Below, in pieces: positions 51,201 through 53,200 of a stretch of DNA of 64,000 bases (the stretch's first letter is position 1; each line of letters starts with the position of its first letter). A program made the position numbers and the translations under genes. The notes under the pieces were generated by a model that did no database searches, had not been told where the DNA came from, and worked only from the letters and a program-made list of their open reading frames with translations. This stretch comes from Saxidomus purpurata (taxonomy: Eukaryota > Mollusca > Bivalvia > Venerida > Veneridae). The DNA is taken from positions 37,844,197-37,908,196 of the forward strand of contig JAFMSR010000001.1 of NCBI GenBank assembly GCA_022818135.1. The letters are read 5' to 3'.

Positions 51201-51857
51201 TATCAATACGAACAATCTGATAAAAAAACCGTGACAATTTGTTGCAAATGTAGCCTATTATGCTTGCACATTGTTAATCTTTTATTCTATTCTGAGAGGC
51301 GCTAAAAATGTACGCCACATCTAAACTTTGTAAATACAGATCTATAAGAATATGGCAATTTATTAACCATGTATTTTTTAGTACAAAGCTGTGATTTAAA
51401 CTTCATGTAACTTCTTAGTTTGTTACTACCGTTTCCGCTTAATACAATTTCTCCTTCTAGCATAATTTTCCATTTTTTTATTTCAATATTCATTAATTTT
51501 GATTCTAGTTTAGAACATTTGGCTTGACATTTGTAATATTCTCTTATAATAAATGAACACTATCAATGTCTTGCAAATATTTCTTCATGTATACAACACA
51601 AGCTGCCAAAATTGTCGACCAGACTTGTTTATATTTGTAATCTTAATATTACTGACACAGTAGTGGTCATTCAGATGATGAGAAAAGAAATCATATGCTT
51701 TGTATTCATTGGTTATAAACCTAGAAATACTTACATGTCATCATTGGTGTAGTAACATTGTCCTCCTATATATGTTTTCTTCCATGCGCCGTAATATGTC
51801 CAACTACCCCAACCATAACCACACGGGCAGCCACATGTTTTACAGGAGCCGGAGAAA
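88..51857 (-). CDS. Giant multi-exon gene: EGF-like/Cys-rich N-terminal part plus about 20 fibronectin-III-like repeats (partial at both ends)
   Basis: Fifty-one exons were placed by hand from AG acceptors, GT donors (one GC) and protein pattern. All 50 junctions are phase-compatible and no stop occurs, giving about 3,300 residues. The order is: Cys/Trp/Tyr-rich segment, Cys-rich and EGF-like modules (exons 1-5), unrecognised beta-rich region (6-8), then repeats with a V-D-x-T/S-P-P linker, a W-x-x-F-x-D-x-x-S-G-I core and a Y-x-V-x-A-x-N-x-A-G-L end, which is the fibronectin-III pattern in diverged form. Exon 47 carries an extra galactose-binding-like block. Many N-x-S/T sites and paired cysteines fit an extracellular protein. 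No signal peptide or membrane segment is visible, because the first exons were not found and the 3' end lies outside the window. Large uncharacterised invertebrate proteins share this repeat style; a function cannot be assigned. Existence of the gene is near certain; individual boundaries are hand-called. Confidence 0.9.
818..1143 (-). CDS. Exon 50: FN3-like repeat end, linker and next core
   Basis: Phase 1 in, phase 0 out. It has S-T-V-H-C-T-N-G-A-G-L, S-D-G-V-K-I-L-Q-D-P-P and I-K-F-R-W-T-G-F-R-R-D-E-G-I-N-S-Y. The linker keeps P-P but not V-D-x-T. Confidence 0.9.
1289..1402 (-). CDS. Exon 49: FN3-like repeat core
   Basis: Phase 1 in and out. D-T-D-I-D-Y-Q-K-N, then A-T-H-W-N-V-F-D-P-E-S-S-I, and C-H-W-A-L-G. 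An alternative acceptor giving 1471 as the 5' end is also in phase and would add 23 residues; the shorter form fits the repeat length better. Confidence 0.8.
2017..2046 (+). repeat. tRNA-like B-box fragment (possible SINE remnant)
   Basis: GGTTCGAATTCC at 2027-2038 matches a pol III B box, preceded by a GGAGGTCGTT stretch as in tRNA-derived SINEs. No A box is clear, so only a remnant is proposed. Confidence 0.3.
2322..2540 (-). CDS. Exon 48: FN3-like repeat end with I-D-L-T-P-P linker
   Basis: Phase 1 in and out. V-Y-V-T-V-V-A-I-N-V-A-G-L-R-T, then P-V-M-I-D-L-T-P-P-I-F and I-H-D-G. It is a clear copy. Confidence 0.9.
2710..3429 (-). CDS. Exon 47: FN3-like repeat interrupted by a galactose-binding-like block
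   Basis: Phase 1 in and out, 720 bp, the longest exon. After V-R-A-R-D-A-A-G-H-V and V-V-D-V-T-P-P comes an insertion of about 150 residues with S-D-F-S-F-E-N, a G-S-I-S-Q-S-L strand, Y-R-L-T-F-F-T-S and closing F-A-I-D-S-I-E-L-Q-L-C. The order F-E, then G-x-I-x-Q, then Y-x-L-x-F fits galactose-binding-like or DUF642-type beta sandwiches. The repeat then resumes with A-D-W-T-F-V-D-E-E-S. Confidence 0.85.
3430..4631. other. Intron 46 (between exons 46 and 47), no gene
   Basis: No exon pattern was found. On the minus strand, 3765-3800 reads as a GGCCGGAGGCC motif followed by AATAAAG, as at the 3' end of a retroposed copy. Short near-repeats of 'taacttttaacaatt' occur at 3905-4020. Confidence 0.35.
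4632..4829 (-). CDS. Exon 46: FN3-like repeat core
   Basis: Phase 1 in and out. It has F-W-H-G-F-S-D-V-E-S-G-I-T-N-Y-E-Y-C-V-S-T, almost the family consensus, and a second Cys that may pair in the loop. Confidence 0.9.
5387..5590 (-). CDS. Exon 45: FN3-like repeat end and linker
   Basis: Phase 1 in and out. K-Y-F-I-N-I-Q-A-Y-N-L-A-E-L, then S-D-G-F-M-L-D-I-Q-S-P-A-A-G-T-I-H-D-G. It is a full linker with Q in place of T. Confidence 0.9.
6071..6355 (-). CDS. Exon 44: FN3-like repeat end, linker and next core
   Basis: Phase 1 in and out. T-T-Y-S-F-F-V-R-A-W-F-D, then P-G-V-T-I-Y-S-T-A-P, then L-L-N-A-D-W-K-G-K-F. It covers parts of two repeats. Confidence 0.85.
6475..6596 (-). CDS. Exon 43: FN3-like repeat strands
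   Basis: Phase 2 in, phase 1 out. It begins Y-E-W-S-V-G-E-S-S (the Y-x-W-x-V-G strand) and continues through a polar loop to exon 44. Confidence 0.8.
6936..7065 (-). CDS. Exon 42: FN3-like repeat start
   Basis: Phase 1 in, phase 2 out. It includes M-L-A-A-E-W-R-V-L-N-E-N-I-D, equivalent to the core Trp strand. Donor GTAAGT. Confidence 0.8.
8440..8930 (+). repeat. Three diverged tandem units of about 165 bp
   Basis: Units share 'gaccttcaaggtag', 'gggcaaca', 'ttcaaaatcagt' and end in 'ttttaagcc' (8589 and 8757). The last unit runs into 'cggacgaacggacagatgg', the usual end of a repeat family common in mollusc genomes. Confidence 0.65.
9070..9095. repeat. Perfect 11-bp hairpin
   Basis: TACGCACCGCC (9070-9080) and its exact complement (9085-9095) flank a 4-base loop AGGA. 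It sits at the end of an ATT simple repeat, as a possible terminus of an inserted element. Confidence 0.7.
9531..9592 (+). repeat. tRNA-like sequence, probably a SINE head or tRNA pseudogene
   Basis: GCCTCGATAGCGCAGTG resembles a tRNA 5' end with A box. A CCCGC/GCGGG stem then holds the 7-base loop TTGGCAC (anticodon GGC if real), followed by a degenerate B box GATCGAAACCTC. The acceptor arms do not pair, so a functional tRNA is unlikely. Confidence 0.4.
10000..10075 (-). CDS. Exon 41: short exon closing a repeat
   Basis: Phase 0 in, phase 1 out; 76 bp. It reads A-E-E-V-S-D-R-H-I-S-L-A-Y-S-I-G. It joins exon 40 and exon 42 in phase through donor GTAACA. The repeat linker is diverged. Confidence 0.7.
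10182..10322 (-). CDS. Exon 40: FN3-like repeat strands
   Basis: Phase 0 in and out, 47 codons. It has two N-x-S sites and ends with T-V-Y-I-S-I-T-A-K-N-K, the last-strand pattern. Confidence 0.8.
10815..10993 (-). CDS. Exon 39: FN3-like repeat core
   Basis: Phase 1 in, phase 0 out. It reads I-S-L-A-W-L-G-F-E-D-A-H-T-G-I-E-S-Y-M-V-S-I-G, a good match, and ends S-D-L-N-E. No long open frame marks it. Confidence 0.85.
11457..12121 (+). repeat. Diverged tandem array of about 140-bp units ending in a poly-C tract
   Basis: Four or five units carry 'cttatcacttctgtgaagtat', 'tctgaccaggggtt', 'ttttactatctcgag' and 'gtgaccttgacctttgacct'. The junction 'acggacggacggacag' (12063) and 12 or more C bases end the array. 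It lies in the intron between exons 38 and 39. Confidence 0.75.
12395..12548 (-). CDS. Exon 38: FN3-like repeat end with V-D-S-T-P-P linker
   Basis: Phase 0 in, phase 1 out. S-Y-Y-D-I-N-I-I-S-C-N-C-A-K-L-C then E-V-L-V-D-S-T-P-P-T-P-G. The three cysteines near the A-x-L position parallel those in exon 35. Confidence 0.9.
12668..12897 (-). CDS. Exon 37: FN3-like repeat linker and core, with GC donor
   Basis: Phase 1 in, phase 0 out. S-S-N-G-F-I-V-D-D-T-S-P is followed by L-R-V-E-W-E-V-E-D-E-D-S. Phase with exon 38 requires the exon to end at AAG followed by GCAGGT, a GC-AG intron. The nearby GT (12662-12663) would leave phase 1 and put a stop at the start of exon 38. Confidence 0.8.
12953..13353. 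repeat. Inverted repeat with arms of about 185 bp (foldback/MITE-like element)
   Basis: The left arm (12953-13140) and the reverse complement of the right arm (13163-13353) match over most of their length, including 'gtggggaatcac', 'tctaaacaaaagta', 'gaaagccgtttagc' and 'tagaactacacaggt'. The loop is only about 25 bases. It lies in the intron between exons 36 and 37. Confidence 0.85.
13666..13889 (-). CDS. Exon 36: FN3-like repeat core
   Basis: Phase 2 in, phase 1 out. C-K-W-Y-G-F-N-D-P-Q-S-G-V-S-H-Y-V-W-R-V-G is followed by L-Y-S-T-V-R-A-Y-D-K-A-G. It covers most of one repeat. Confidence 0.9.
14471..14657 (-). CDS. Exon 35: FN3-like repeat end with canonical linker
   Basis: Phase 1 in, phase 2 out. 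Y-Y-V-T-I-T-A-C-N-T-A-D-L-C is followed by S-D-G-F-I-V-D-L-T-P-P and G-V-V-M-D-G. It is one of the clearest copies in the array. Confidence 0.9.
14889..15162 (-). CDS. Exon 34: FN3-like repeat end, linker and next core
   Basis: Phase 0 in, phase 1 out. A-Y-N-K-A-G-L-Y-K, then V-V-D-A-S-P-P-V-A-G-M-V-C-D-G, then L-R-A-H-W-T-P-F-W-D. It also has a C-N-T-C pair. Confidence 0.9.
15419..15599 (-). CDS. Exon 33: FN3-like repeat core
   Basis: Phase 2 in, phase 0 out. It reads W-T-A-V-F-V-D-G-E-S-G-I-S-H-Y-H-W-A-V-G, nearly the family consensus, and ends G-H-S-Y-F-V-N-V-K. Acceptor at 15600-15601 was chosen for phase. Confidence 0.85.
16114..16249 (-). CDS. Exon 32: FN3-like repeat end with V-D-T-S-P-P linker
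   Basis: Phase 1 in, phase 2 out. It begins A-T-D-F-T-G-K-S-S and carries L-K-V-D-T-S-P-P-E-V-T. Exon 33 supplies the core Trp. Confidence 0.85.
16855..16971 (-). CDS. Exon 31: FN3-like repeat strands
   Basis: Phase 1 in and out. It shows F-T-S-V-G-L-T-N-H and L-Q-S-G-H-T-Y-F-A-T-V-K, the part of a repeat between core and last strand. Confidence 0.85.
17839..17944 (-). CDS. Exon 30: FN3-like repeat core
   Basis: Phase 0 in, phase 1 out. It reads L-T-V-N-W-N-S-F-I-D-V-E-E and G-I-S-G-Y-E-V-A-I-G, with a short insertion in the D-x-x-S-G-I loop. The acceptor has a weak pyrimidine tract. Confidence 0.8.
18241..18458 (-). CDS. Exon 29: FN3-like repeat end with V-D-L-T-P-P linker
   Basis: Phase 1 in, phase 0 out. 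G-H-R-Y-I-V-C-V-H-A-N-A-T is followed by an extra charged loop, then C-S-D-G-I-T-V-D-L-T-P-P-T-P-A, the canonical linker. Confidence 0.9.
19166..19296 (-). CDS. Exon 28: FN3-like repeat loop
   Basis: Phase 2 in, phase 1 out. It begins Y-N-T-Y-V-W-A-V-L-E-V-D (the Y-x-W-A-V strand) and continues with an acidic loop containing C-S-H-P-D-S-I-K-C. No long open frame marks it; it was found by phase and pattern. Confidence 0.75.
20136..20250 (-). CDS. Exon 27: diverged FN3-like segment
   Basis: Phase 1 in, phase 2 out. It encodes about 38 residues including D-E-N-D-I-W-T-K-P-D-E-D-F and L-S-A-V-W-P-T-L, followed by Y-N-T-Y-V-W in exon 28. Phases fit on both sides. Confidence 0.75.
20705..21500. 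repeat. CpG-rich patch with ten CGTACG palindromes
   Basis: Within an AT-rich intron, CGTACG occurs at about 20731, 20780, 20892, 20903, 20925, 21177, 21279, 21413, 21437 and 21463, with related words such as 'cggacatcg' and 'cgggcatcg'. Several overlapping open frames here share no protein pattern. It looks like an internally repetitive inserted sequence in the intron between exons 26 and 27. Confidence 0.7.
21976..22033 (+). repeat. TTA/TTAT simple repeat
   Basis: About 55 bases of imperfect TTA units ending in ATCATC, placed 15 bases before the donor of exon 26. Confidence 0.8.
22049..22232 (-). CDS. Exon 26: FN3-like repeat end
   Basis: Phase 0 in, phase 1 out. It shows C-W-L-V-V-V-R-G-Y-T-K-A-G-L-S-N-D-V-S, the end of a repeat, then C-S-D-I-N-N-V-R-P-A-V-I-I-D. 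The linker is diverged. Confidence 0.85.
22393..22560 (-). CDS. Exon 25: FN3-like repeat core
   Basis: Phase 0 in and out, exactly 56 codons. It reads I-E-V-H-F-E-P-F-K-D-T-D-V-E-Y and V-I-D-H-Y-E-W-A-F-A, so the core has a longer insertion between D and the Y-x-W strand than usual. Confidence 0.85.
22861..23084 (-). CDS. Exon 24: FN3-like repeat end and linker
   Basis: Phase 1 in, phase 0 out. It contains G-R-S-Y-R-V-Q-L-K-F-C-A-N-K-F-C then S-N-G-V-T-I-I-P-N-P-P, a linker variant, and starts the next repeat. Confidence 0.85.
23350..23491 (-). CDS. Exon 23: FN3-like repeat core
   Basis: Phase 0 in, phase 1 out. It reads D-T-D-Y-Q-S-S-Q-N-R-L-R-A-Y-W and D-L-Y-W-A-I-E. The donor GTTTTG at 23348-23349 was chosen because it gives the phase that exon 24 needs; a GTACCT five bases downstream would break the frame. 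Confidence 0.7.
23801..23832 (-). CDS. Exon 22: 32-bp micro-exon
   Basis: Phase 1 in, phase 0 out. It encodes M-N-V-S-V-S-H-H-R-E plus a split codon. Without it exon 21 (phase 1 out) and exon 23 (phase 0 in) cannot be joined. Acceptor TTACAG and donor GTATGC flank it. Confidence 0.65.
24083..24227 (-). CDS. Exon 21: FN3-like repeat end and linker
   Basis: Phase 0 in, phase 1 out. T-Y-Y-Q-V-V-V-A-E-T-K-A-G-N is followed by S-D-G-I-T-I-V-I, a linker that has lost the T-P-P. It ends in G-R-I-C-K-N-A-T-N. Confidence 0.85.
24290..24400 (+). repeat. CTGT-rich simple repeat tract
   Basis: It contains 'gtctgtctgtctgttt' and 'accgtctgtctg', as found at the ends of mollusc dispersed repeats. It lies directly outside exon 21, in intron 20. 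Confidence 0.5.
25020..25640 (+). repeat. About four diverged tandem units of 150-180 bp
   Basis: Each unit carries 'attcattgcaat', 'gagttcgctcc' and 'aaaggggcataactctgcaacac' (25149, 25304, 25481). The array lies in the 2-kb intron between exons 20 and 21. Confidence 0.7.
26318..26518 (-). CDS. Exon 20: FN3-like repeat core
   Basis: Phase 0 in and out. It reads D-I-D-Y-Q-T-S-T-D-N-L-S-A-R-W-S-G-F and I-Q-F-Y-V-C-L-T, with three N-x-S/T sites. The loop is rich in Asn (N-N-T-N-G-S). Confidence 0.85.
26519..27907. other. Intron 19, nothing recognised
   Basis: About 1.4 kb of AT-rich sequence between exons 19 and 20. I saw no exon, clear repeat or RNA gene. Confidence 0.5.
27908..28176 (-). 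CDS. Exon 19: FN3-like repeat end and linker
   Basis: Phase 1 in, phase 0 out. It contains Q-Q-Y-V-I-T-I-K-A-T-N-T-A-G-L-F, then V-G-V-V-H-D-V-D as the start of the next repeat. A C-x9-C pair (T-C-A-S-S-E-P-P-T-C-T) lies in the loop. Confidence 0.9.
28413..28578 (-). CDS. Exon 18: FN3-like repeat start
   Basis: Phase 0 in, phase 1 out. It shows F-L-V-D-S-T-K-P-Y-F as linker, then F-I-V-A-Q-W-D-A-S-A-F-S-D and L-T-Y-E-V-S-I-G, a standard repeat half. Confidence 0.85.
28579..29879. other. Intron 17, nothing recognised
   Basis: About 1.3 kb between exons 17 and 18. One open frame (29238-29477, minus) has no repeat pattern and cannot be joined to its neighbours, which already fit in phase 0. 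Confidence 0.5.
29880..30095 (-). CDS. Exon 17: FN3-like repeat
   Basis: Phase 0 in and out. It starts L-E-V-S-W-N-V-S-S-G-A-G-G-I-H-D-F-E-V-G-I-A and ends I-F-Y-I-L-I-K-A-V-T-K, so one exon covers core and end of a repeat. A His-rich loop (S-S-H-H-H-R-H) is unusual in the array. Confidence 0.85.
30316..30434. repeat. 119-bp near-palindrome
   Basis: 'gtaatatcacg' at 30316 is answered by 'cgtgatattac' at 30424. The arms continue through 'aatttcac', 'caccaaaagt' and 'attttcac' to a short hairpin GTGGC-GCA-GCCAC in the centre. It lies in the intron between exons 16 and 17. Confidence 0.85.
31092..31248 (-). CDS. Exon 16: diverged FN3-like segment
   Basis: Phase 2 in, phase 0 out. About 52 residues, polar, with N-I-T and N-K-T glycosylation sites and a single C-N-N. 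Support comes from matching phases on both sides, a good acceptor and a GTAAGT donor; the repeat pattern itself is weak here. Confidence 0.7.
31708..31985 (-). CDS. Exon 15: FN3-like repeat end and next linker
   Basis: Phase 0 in, phase 2 out. K-Y-Y-I-T-V-M-A-Y-N is followed by C-S-D-G-V-T-I-D-S-E-P, a diverged linker. The rest is a charged, less conserved beginning of the next repeat. Confidence 0.85.
32141..33489. mobile_element. Non-autonomous DNA transposon with TIRs and TA flanks
   Basis: TAGGAGGTTTTAG at 32143 is matched by its reverse complement ending at 33487, each flanked by TA. Inside, 'tggccgtcaa' and 'tcggcca' are also found inverted near both ends. No transposase frame is present. 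TA duplication fits Tc1/mariner-type elements; the family is not certain. It lies in the intron between exons 14 and 15. Confidence 0.7.
34270..34482 (-). CDS. Exon 14: FN3-like repeat, linker and core
   Basis: Phase 0 in and out. It shows I-D-V-S-P-P-H-I-G-T-V-Y-D-G then L-S-A-H-W-D-G-F-F-D-K-E-S-S, one of the best matches to the family pattern. The donor is GTAAGT. Confidence 0.9.
34961..35191 (-). CDS. Exon 13: FN3-like repeat end with a Cys-rich insertion
   Basis: Phase 0 in and out. A four-Cys stretch (K-E-C-E-Q-I-Y-G, N-C-Y-C-S-P-Y-N-G-C) precedes the usual F-I-E-V-T-V-I-N-N-A-R-L strand. The Cys block replaces the loop of a standard repeat and is not seen in the other repeats. Confidence 0.8.
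35483..35609 (-). CDS. Exon 12: FN3-like repeat core
   Basis: Phase 2 in, phase 0 out. It begins F-E-W-E-V-Y-D-E-H-S-G-I-H, the core of the repeat opened in exon 11, and ends in a polar loop P-Q-G-G-A-E. It includes one N-Y-T site. Confidence 0.8.
35921..36221 (-). CDS. Exon 11: FN3-like repeat with I-D-L-S-P-P linker
   Basis: Phase 1 in, phase 2 out, about 100 residues. It carries R-I-S-Y-F-V-R-G-I-D-C followed by T-V-M-I-D-L-S-P-P-V-I, the standard linker. The first part is charged and helix-like (E-V-F-D-K-Q-K-M-S-I-S-E-E). Confidence 0.85.
36340..36600 (+). repeat. Dispersed repeat fragment
   Basis: It has 'cacatgacctgtgacctt', 'cccaagtgtcataaaaatcctt' and 'ttgtgaccttgacatt', phrases that recur in mollusc dispersed repeats and in the array at 11457. 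It lies in the intron between exons 10 and 11. Confidence 0.5.
36615..36702 (+). repeat. Three copies of a 27-30-bp tandem unit
   Basis: 'accgttaatatcggcggaaa' recurs three times with variable A-rich spacers. The first copy has 'tcgacgg' in place of 'tcggcgg'. Confidence 0.8.
37513..37861 (-). CDS. Exon 10: FN3-like repeat end and next repeat start
   Basis: Phase 0 in, phase 1 out, about 116 residues. It contains G-P-Y-S-V-E-M-I-V-H-D-L-A-G-N, the equivalent of the Y-x-V-x-A-x-D-x-A-G-N strand, then a divergent following repeat with T-L-E-L-I-W-D-S-R-F and L-T-L-G-W-L. The linker lacks the canonical T-P-P. Confidence 0.8.
38384..38545 (-). CDS. Exon 9: FN3-like repeat core
   Basis: Phase 0 in and out. 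It starts N-I-S-V-S-W-S-D-W and continues D-T-D-S-G-I-H, the recurring repeat core, then a strand F-N-V-Y-L-L-E-V. It completes a repeat with exon 10. Confidence 0.8.
38546..39555. other. Intron 8, nothing recognised
   Basis: About 1 kb between exons 8 and 9, AT-rich and without a recognised element. Confidence 0.45.
39556..39835 (-). CDS. Exon 8: end of the unrecognised region, linker to the first FN3-like repeat
   Basis: Phase 2 in, phase 0 out. It includes K-F-S-F-E-S-T-N-G-G-Y-V, an N-T-S site, and H-C-Y-E-V-Q-N-I-S-T-C-P. The 3' boundary is uncertain: donors at 39554-39555 (GTACAA, chosen) and at a GTGAAT a few codons earlier both keep phase 0. Two longer open frames on this stretch are out of frame with part of it. 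Confidence 0.7.
40690..41300 (+). repeat. Four tandem units of about 155 bp
   Basis: Units begin near 40697, 40852, 41011 and 41166 with 'taaaagtaggcaaggtagag' and share 'cactgcacttcctacca', 'tatgtcagtgtatt' and 'gagttatgctccgga'. The copies are highly similar, suggesting a recent array. It lies in the intron between exons 7 and 8. Confidence 0.85.
41460..41604 (-). CDS. Exon 7: unrecognised segment with two close cysteines
   Basis: Phase 1 in, phase 2 out. It encodes about 48 residues including T-W-S-F-N-T-E-C-Y-F-E-E-R-C and an N-F-T glycosylation site. It continues the beta-rich region of exons 6 and 8. The donor is GTACGT. Confidence 0.75.
42219..42473 (-). CDS. Exon 6: unrecognised extracellular segment
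   Basis: Phase 1 in and out. About 85 residues with no Cys and alternating hydrophobic residues (for example Q-W-E-T-I-S-I-K-V-S-S-T-Y and I-T-G-Y-K-I-G-I-D), suggesting beta strands. I do not recognise a named domain. It links the EGF-like module to the repeat region. Confidence 0.75.
42474..43813. other. Intron 5, nothing recognised
   Basis: About 1.3 kb between exons 5 and 6 without an exon pattern or a clear repeat. Confidence 0.45.
43814..43930 (-). CDS. Exon 5: EGF-like domain
   Basis: Phase 1 in and out. Six cysteines appear in the order A-C-S-W, R-C-F-P-G-T-C, D-C-K-C and then G-F-G-G-S-N-C, matching the EGF-like C-x-C-x-x-G-[FY]-x-G-x-x-C ending. This is the clearest EGF-like module in the window. 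It closes the disulphide-rich N-terminal part. Confidence 0.85.
44681..44824 (-). CDS. Exon 4: Cys-rich module
   Basis: Phase 1 in and out. It reads A-C-R-Q-I-P-N-C, C-T-Q-Y-S-N-T-V-C-D-W-C and ends T-Q-C-Q. Seven cysteines lie in about 48 residues. It leads directly into the EGF-like exon 5. The upstream acceptor at 44825-44826 follows a T-rich tract. Confidence 0.8.
45441..45611 (-). CDS. Exon 3: Cys-rich module
   Basis: Phase 1 in and out. About 57 residues start with I-C-G-G-G-A-S-P-T-S-C and end with C-T-N-C-N-Y-G-Y-Y-Y-P-G, with seven cysteines in total. Spacing suggests an EGF-like or similar disulphide-rich module. It is flanked by phase-1 introns, as expected for a shuffled module. 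Confidence 0.8.
45612..48999. other. Intron 2 (3.4 kb) with repeats
   Basis: It contains a dispersed repeat end at 45900-45925 ('agacggacagacagacgg') and the direct repeats at 47770-48800. No exon pattern with matching phases was seen. Confidence 0.5.
47770..48800 (+). repeat. Two interleaved direct-repeat pairs
   Basis: A segment at 47780-47925 recurs at 48535-48670 (shared 'agttggaagtcaga', 'gatttgaatgttaaaagtca', 'ggctctatgcatgccaacta'). A second segment at 48434-48528 recurs at 48710-48794 (shared 'gtttctttatat', 'gtgagttacagtgtt', 'cgtcgagag'). Confidence 0.75.
49000..49115 (-). CDS. Exon 2: Trp-rich stretch leading into an EGF-like end
   Basis: Phase 2 in, phase 1 out. The frame that links both neighbours reads G-D-Q-C, then S-W-W-G-W, then C-R-Y-V-C-C-G-G-Y-G-G-S-N-C, the last part being the typical end of an EGF-like module. 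A longer open frame over the same bases reads as a Gly-rich peptide, but it does not join exon 1 or exon 3 in phase. Confidence 0.75.
49565..50275 (+). pseudogene. Decayed LINE reverse transcriptase, antisense inside the giant gene
   Basis: In plus frames, Y-K-I-Y-S-S-I-L-K-E-R (49675-49715), then K-K-R-S-T-D-D-H-L-S-S-L-T-N-L-I-E and F-I-D-F-K-K-A-Y (49750-49865) match the reverse transcriptase of a non-LTR retrotransposon. V-F-M-K-L-F-D-S-V-W-S-V-V-S-Y (50095-50140) fits its region after the catalytic core. At least one stop (in the S-Y-R-x-I-S-L stretch) and two frameshifts are present, and the middle part is missing. It lies in the intron between exons 1 and 2. Confidence 0.75.
50400..50700 (+). 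repeat. Two tandem units of about 125 bp
   Basis: Shared 'atctaattacaaaaaggg', 'ccttttgtcata' and 'aatttgaaagtttgatgaag' occur twice. It follows the LINE remnant. Confidence 0.7.
50860..51210 (+). repeat. Diverged dispersed repeat with internal copies
   Basis: 'gtttcaaactcggccaaga' occurs at about 51040 and 51180, and 'gtttataaactcgacaag'-like text at 50920. This phrase set recurs in mollusc introns. Confidence 0.55.
51735..51857 (-). CDS. Exon 1 seen: Cys/Trp/Tyr-rich segment
   Basis: Enters in phase 2 and leaves in phase 2 (donor GTAAGT). It encodes about 41 residues with C-x2-C-x-C-x3-C near the start, then G-Y-G-W-G-S-W-T-Y-Y and a final G-G-Q-C-Y-Y. The aromatic and Cys content is far above that of the repeats downstream. 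Because it enters in phase 2, at least one earlier coding exon must exist, which I could not locate. Confidence 0.7.
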
Positions 51858-52439
51858 CTGAATGATATGAAAATAAACTTCTATTGAATGGGACTTTTCA
51901 GTAAAGTAAATGTGATGAATAATAGAACTAATGTATTAAATTTCAGAATCATACGGCAATATATTTTATAAATTTAAAATGACCAGTAGGGATGAACACC
52001 GTGACTTTTTGGTCGACCAACATATAAGCAAATCGTCACTATTCAGGTAGGTTTTTTTACGATAACTTTTAAGTGGGTCTTTTACAATTTTTGAAATGGT
52101 TTTGTTTTGATCCGAAGCCGAACGTTTCGGCCGCAATATGTTTCTCTTTCTACTTTAATGGCTAACGTTCAATACATAAACATTATATATCTTATAGCCC
52201 CATCAGACAAAGAACTGTCAGGTTTCCAGTGCTACTCAATCCGTCCGGTAAGATTGTGAGAAAAAAAAGTGCAAAACCTTATTTCTTAAAATTCCTATCC
52301 TGCAAATATGTACATAGGCAATCTGTTTTTCAGAAAAATTGATATAAGTACAGTTAAAAACAGGATAAAAGCAAATATGTTCATTCATTATTCATTGATT
52401 CGTGTTGTTTGTTTTAATGTAAAGATTTTCATGATTAAA

Positions 52440-52505
52440 ATCGCACCGTCTGTCTGCCCGTCCGTCCGTGTGTCCGTCCTTGCATTTTTCGTGTCCGGGC
52501 TGTAA
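52440..52505 (-). repeat. End of a mollusc-type dispersed repeat
   Basis: 'ccgtctgtctgcccgtccgt' followed by 'ccgtgtgtccgtcc' is the reverse orientation of the 'acggacggacag' ends seen elsewhere in the window. Confidence 0.5.
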
Positions 52506-52939
52506 CTTTTAATAGTCACTAAAGTAACCAAAATATCAAAAGCCTCTTGGGTATAGTACCAAAGTGTGACAATTAAAACCAATAGATTATATAGATGATG
52601 ATTACCAAAGGTTACCAAAGGTAACCAAAAGTTACCGAATACTATGAAGAGGTAACAAATGAAAATGGTTGTGTAAGGGTGCACATTTTGGGCCATATAA
52701 GGTAAAGGAACAAAGGGGTCTAATTGTAAAAGGGCTAGGGTCTGGTACCTTGATTCCTTTGTATCTGAATTATGTCTACCTGCAATCTGCGTCTGTCATG
52801 TTGAGATCCCAGAGTCAGACGGGAGATATAACCGGGTTAGCCAGGACTGTAGTCTAATGAATCCGACTGAACGATTTGACCCATTTTTTACGGTCAAAAC
52901 ATGAGAAGGTGAACAACTATGAACTATCAGCATTTTTGC

Positions 52940-53200
52940 TTTTGCCTCCGAAGTCGAAATAGTTAGACTACCGGGACTGTAAACAAGCCACCGGGACTGT
53001 AAACAATCAAAGGAAATCGACTTCATTTTGGGTCATGATCCGCATTCTAATAAGATTTGCTCTTTCCACCTGTGAAATTGGTTGGCCTTCAGAGTCAAAA
53101 TAGTTAGACTACCGGGACTGTAAACGATCAAAGGAAAAACAACATTTTGGCTCACTATCGGAATATGCATTCTTATAAGATTTGCTCTTTCCATCCTTTT
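52940..53200 (+). repeat. Direct repeat of about 140 bp
   Basis: 'agttagactaccgggactgt' occurs at 52961 and 53102, each followed by 'atcaaaggaaa', 'cattttgg' and 'taagatttgctctttcca'. A short extra copy of 'ccgggactgtaaacaa' lies between. Confidence 0.8.

Noticed and set aside
88..51857. CRISPR arrays, operons or bacterial genes
   Set aside because: The tandem arrays have long diverged units without spacers, and the spliced exon structure is eukaryotic.
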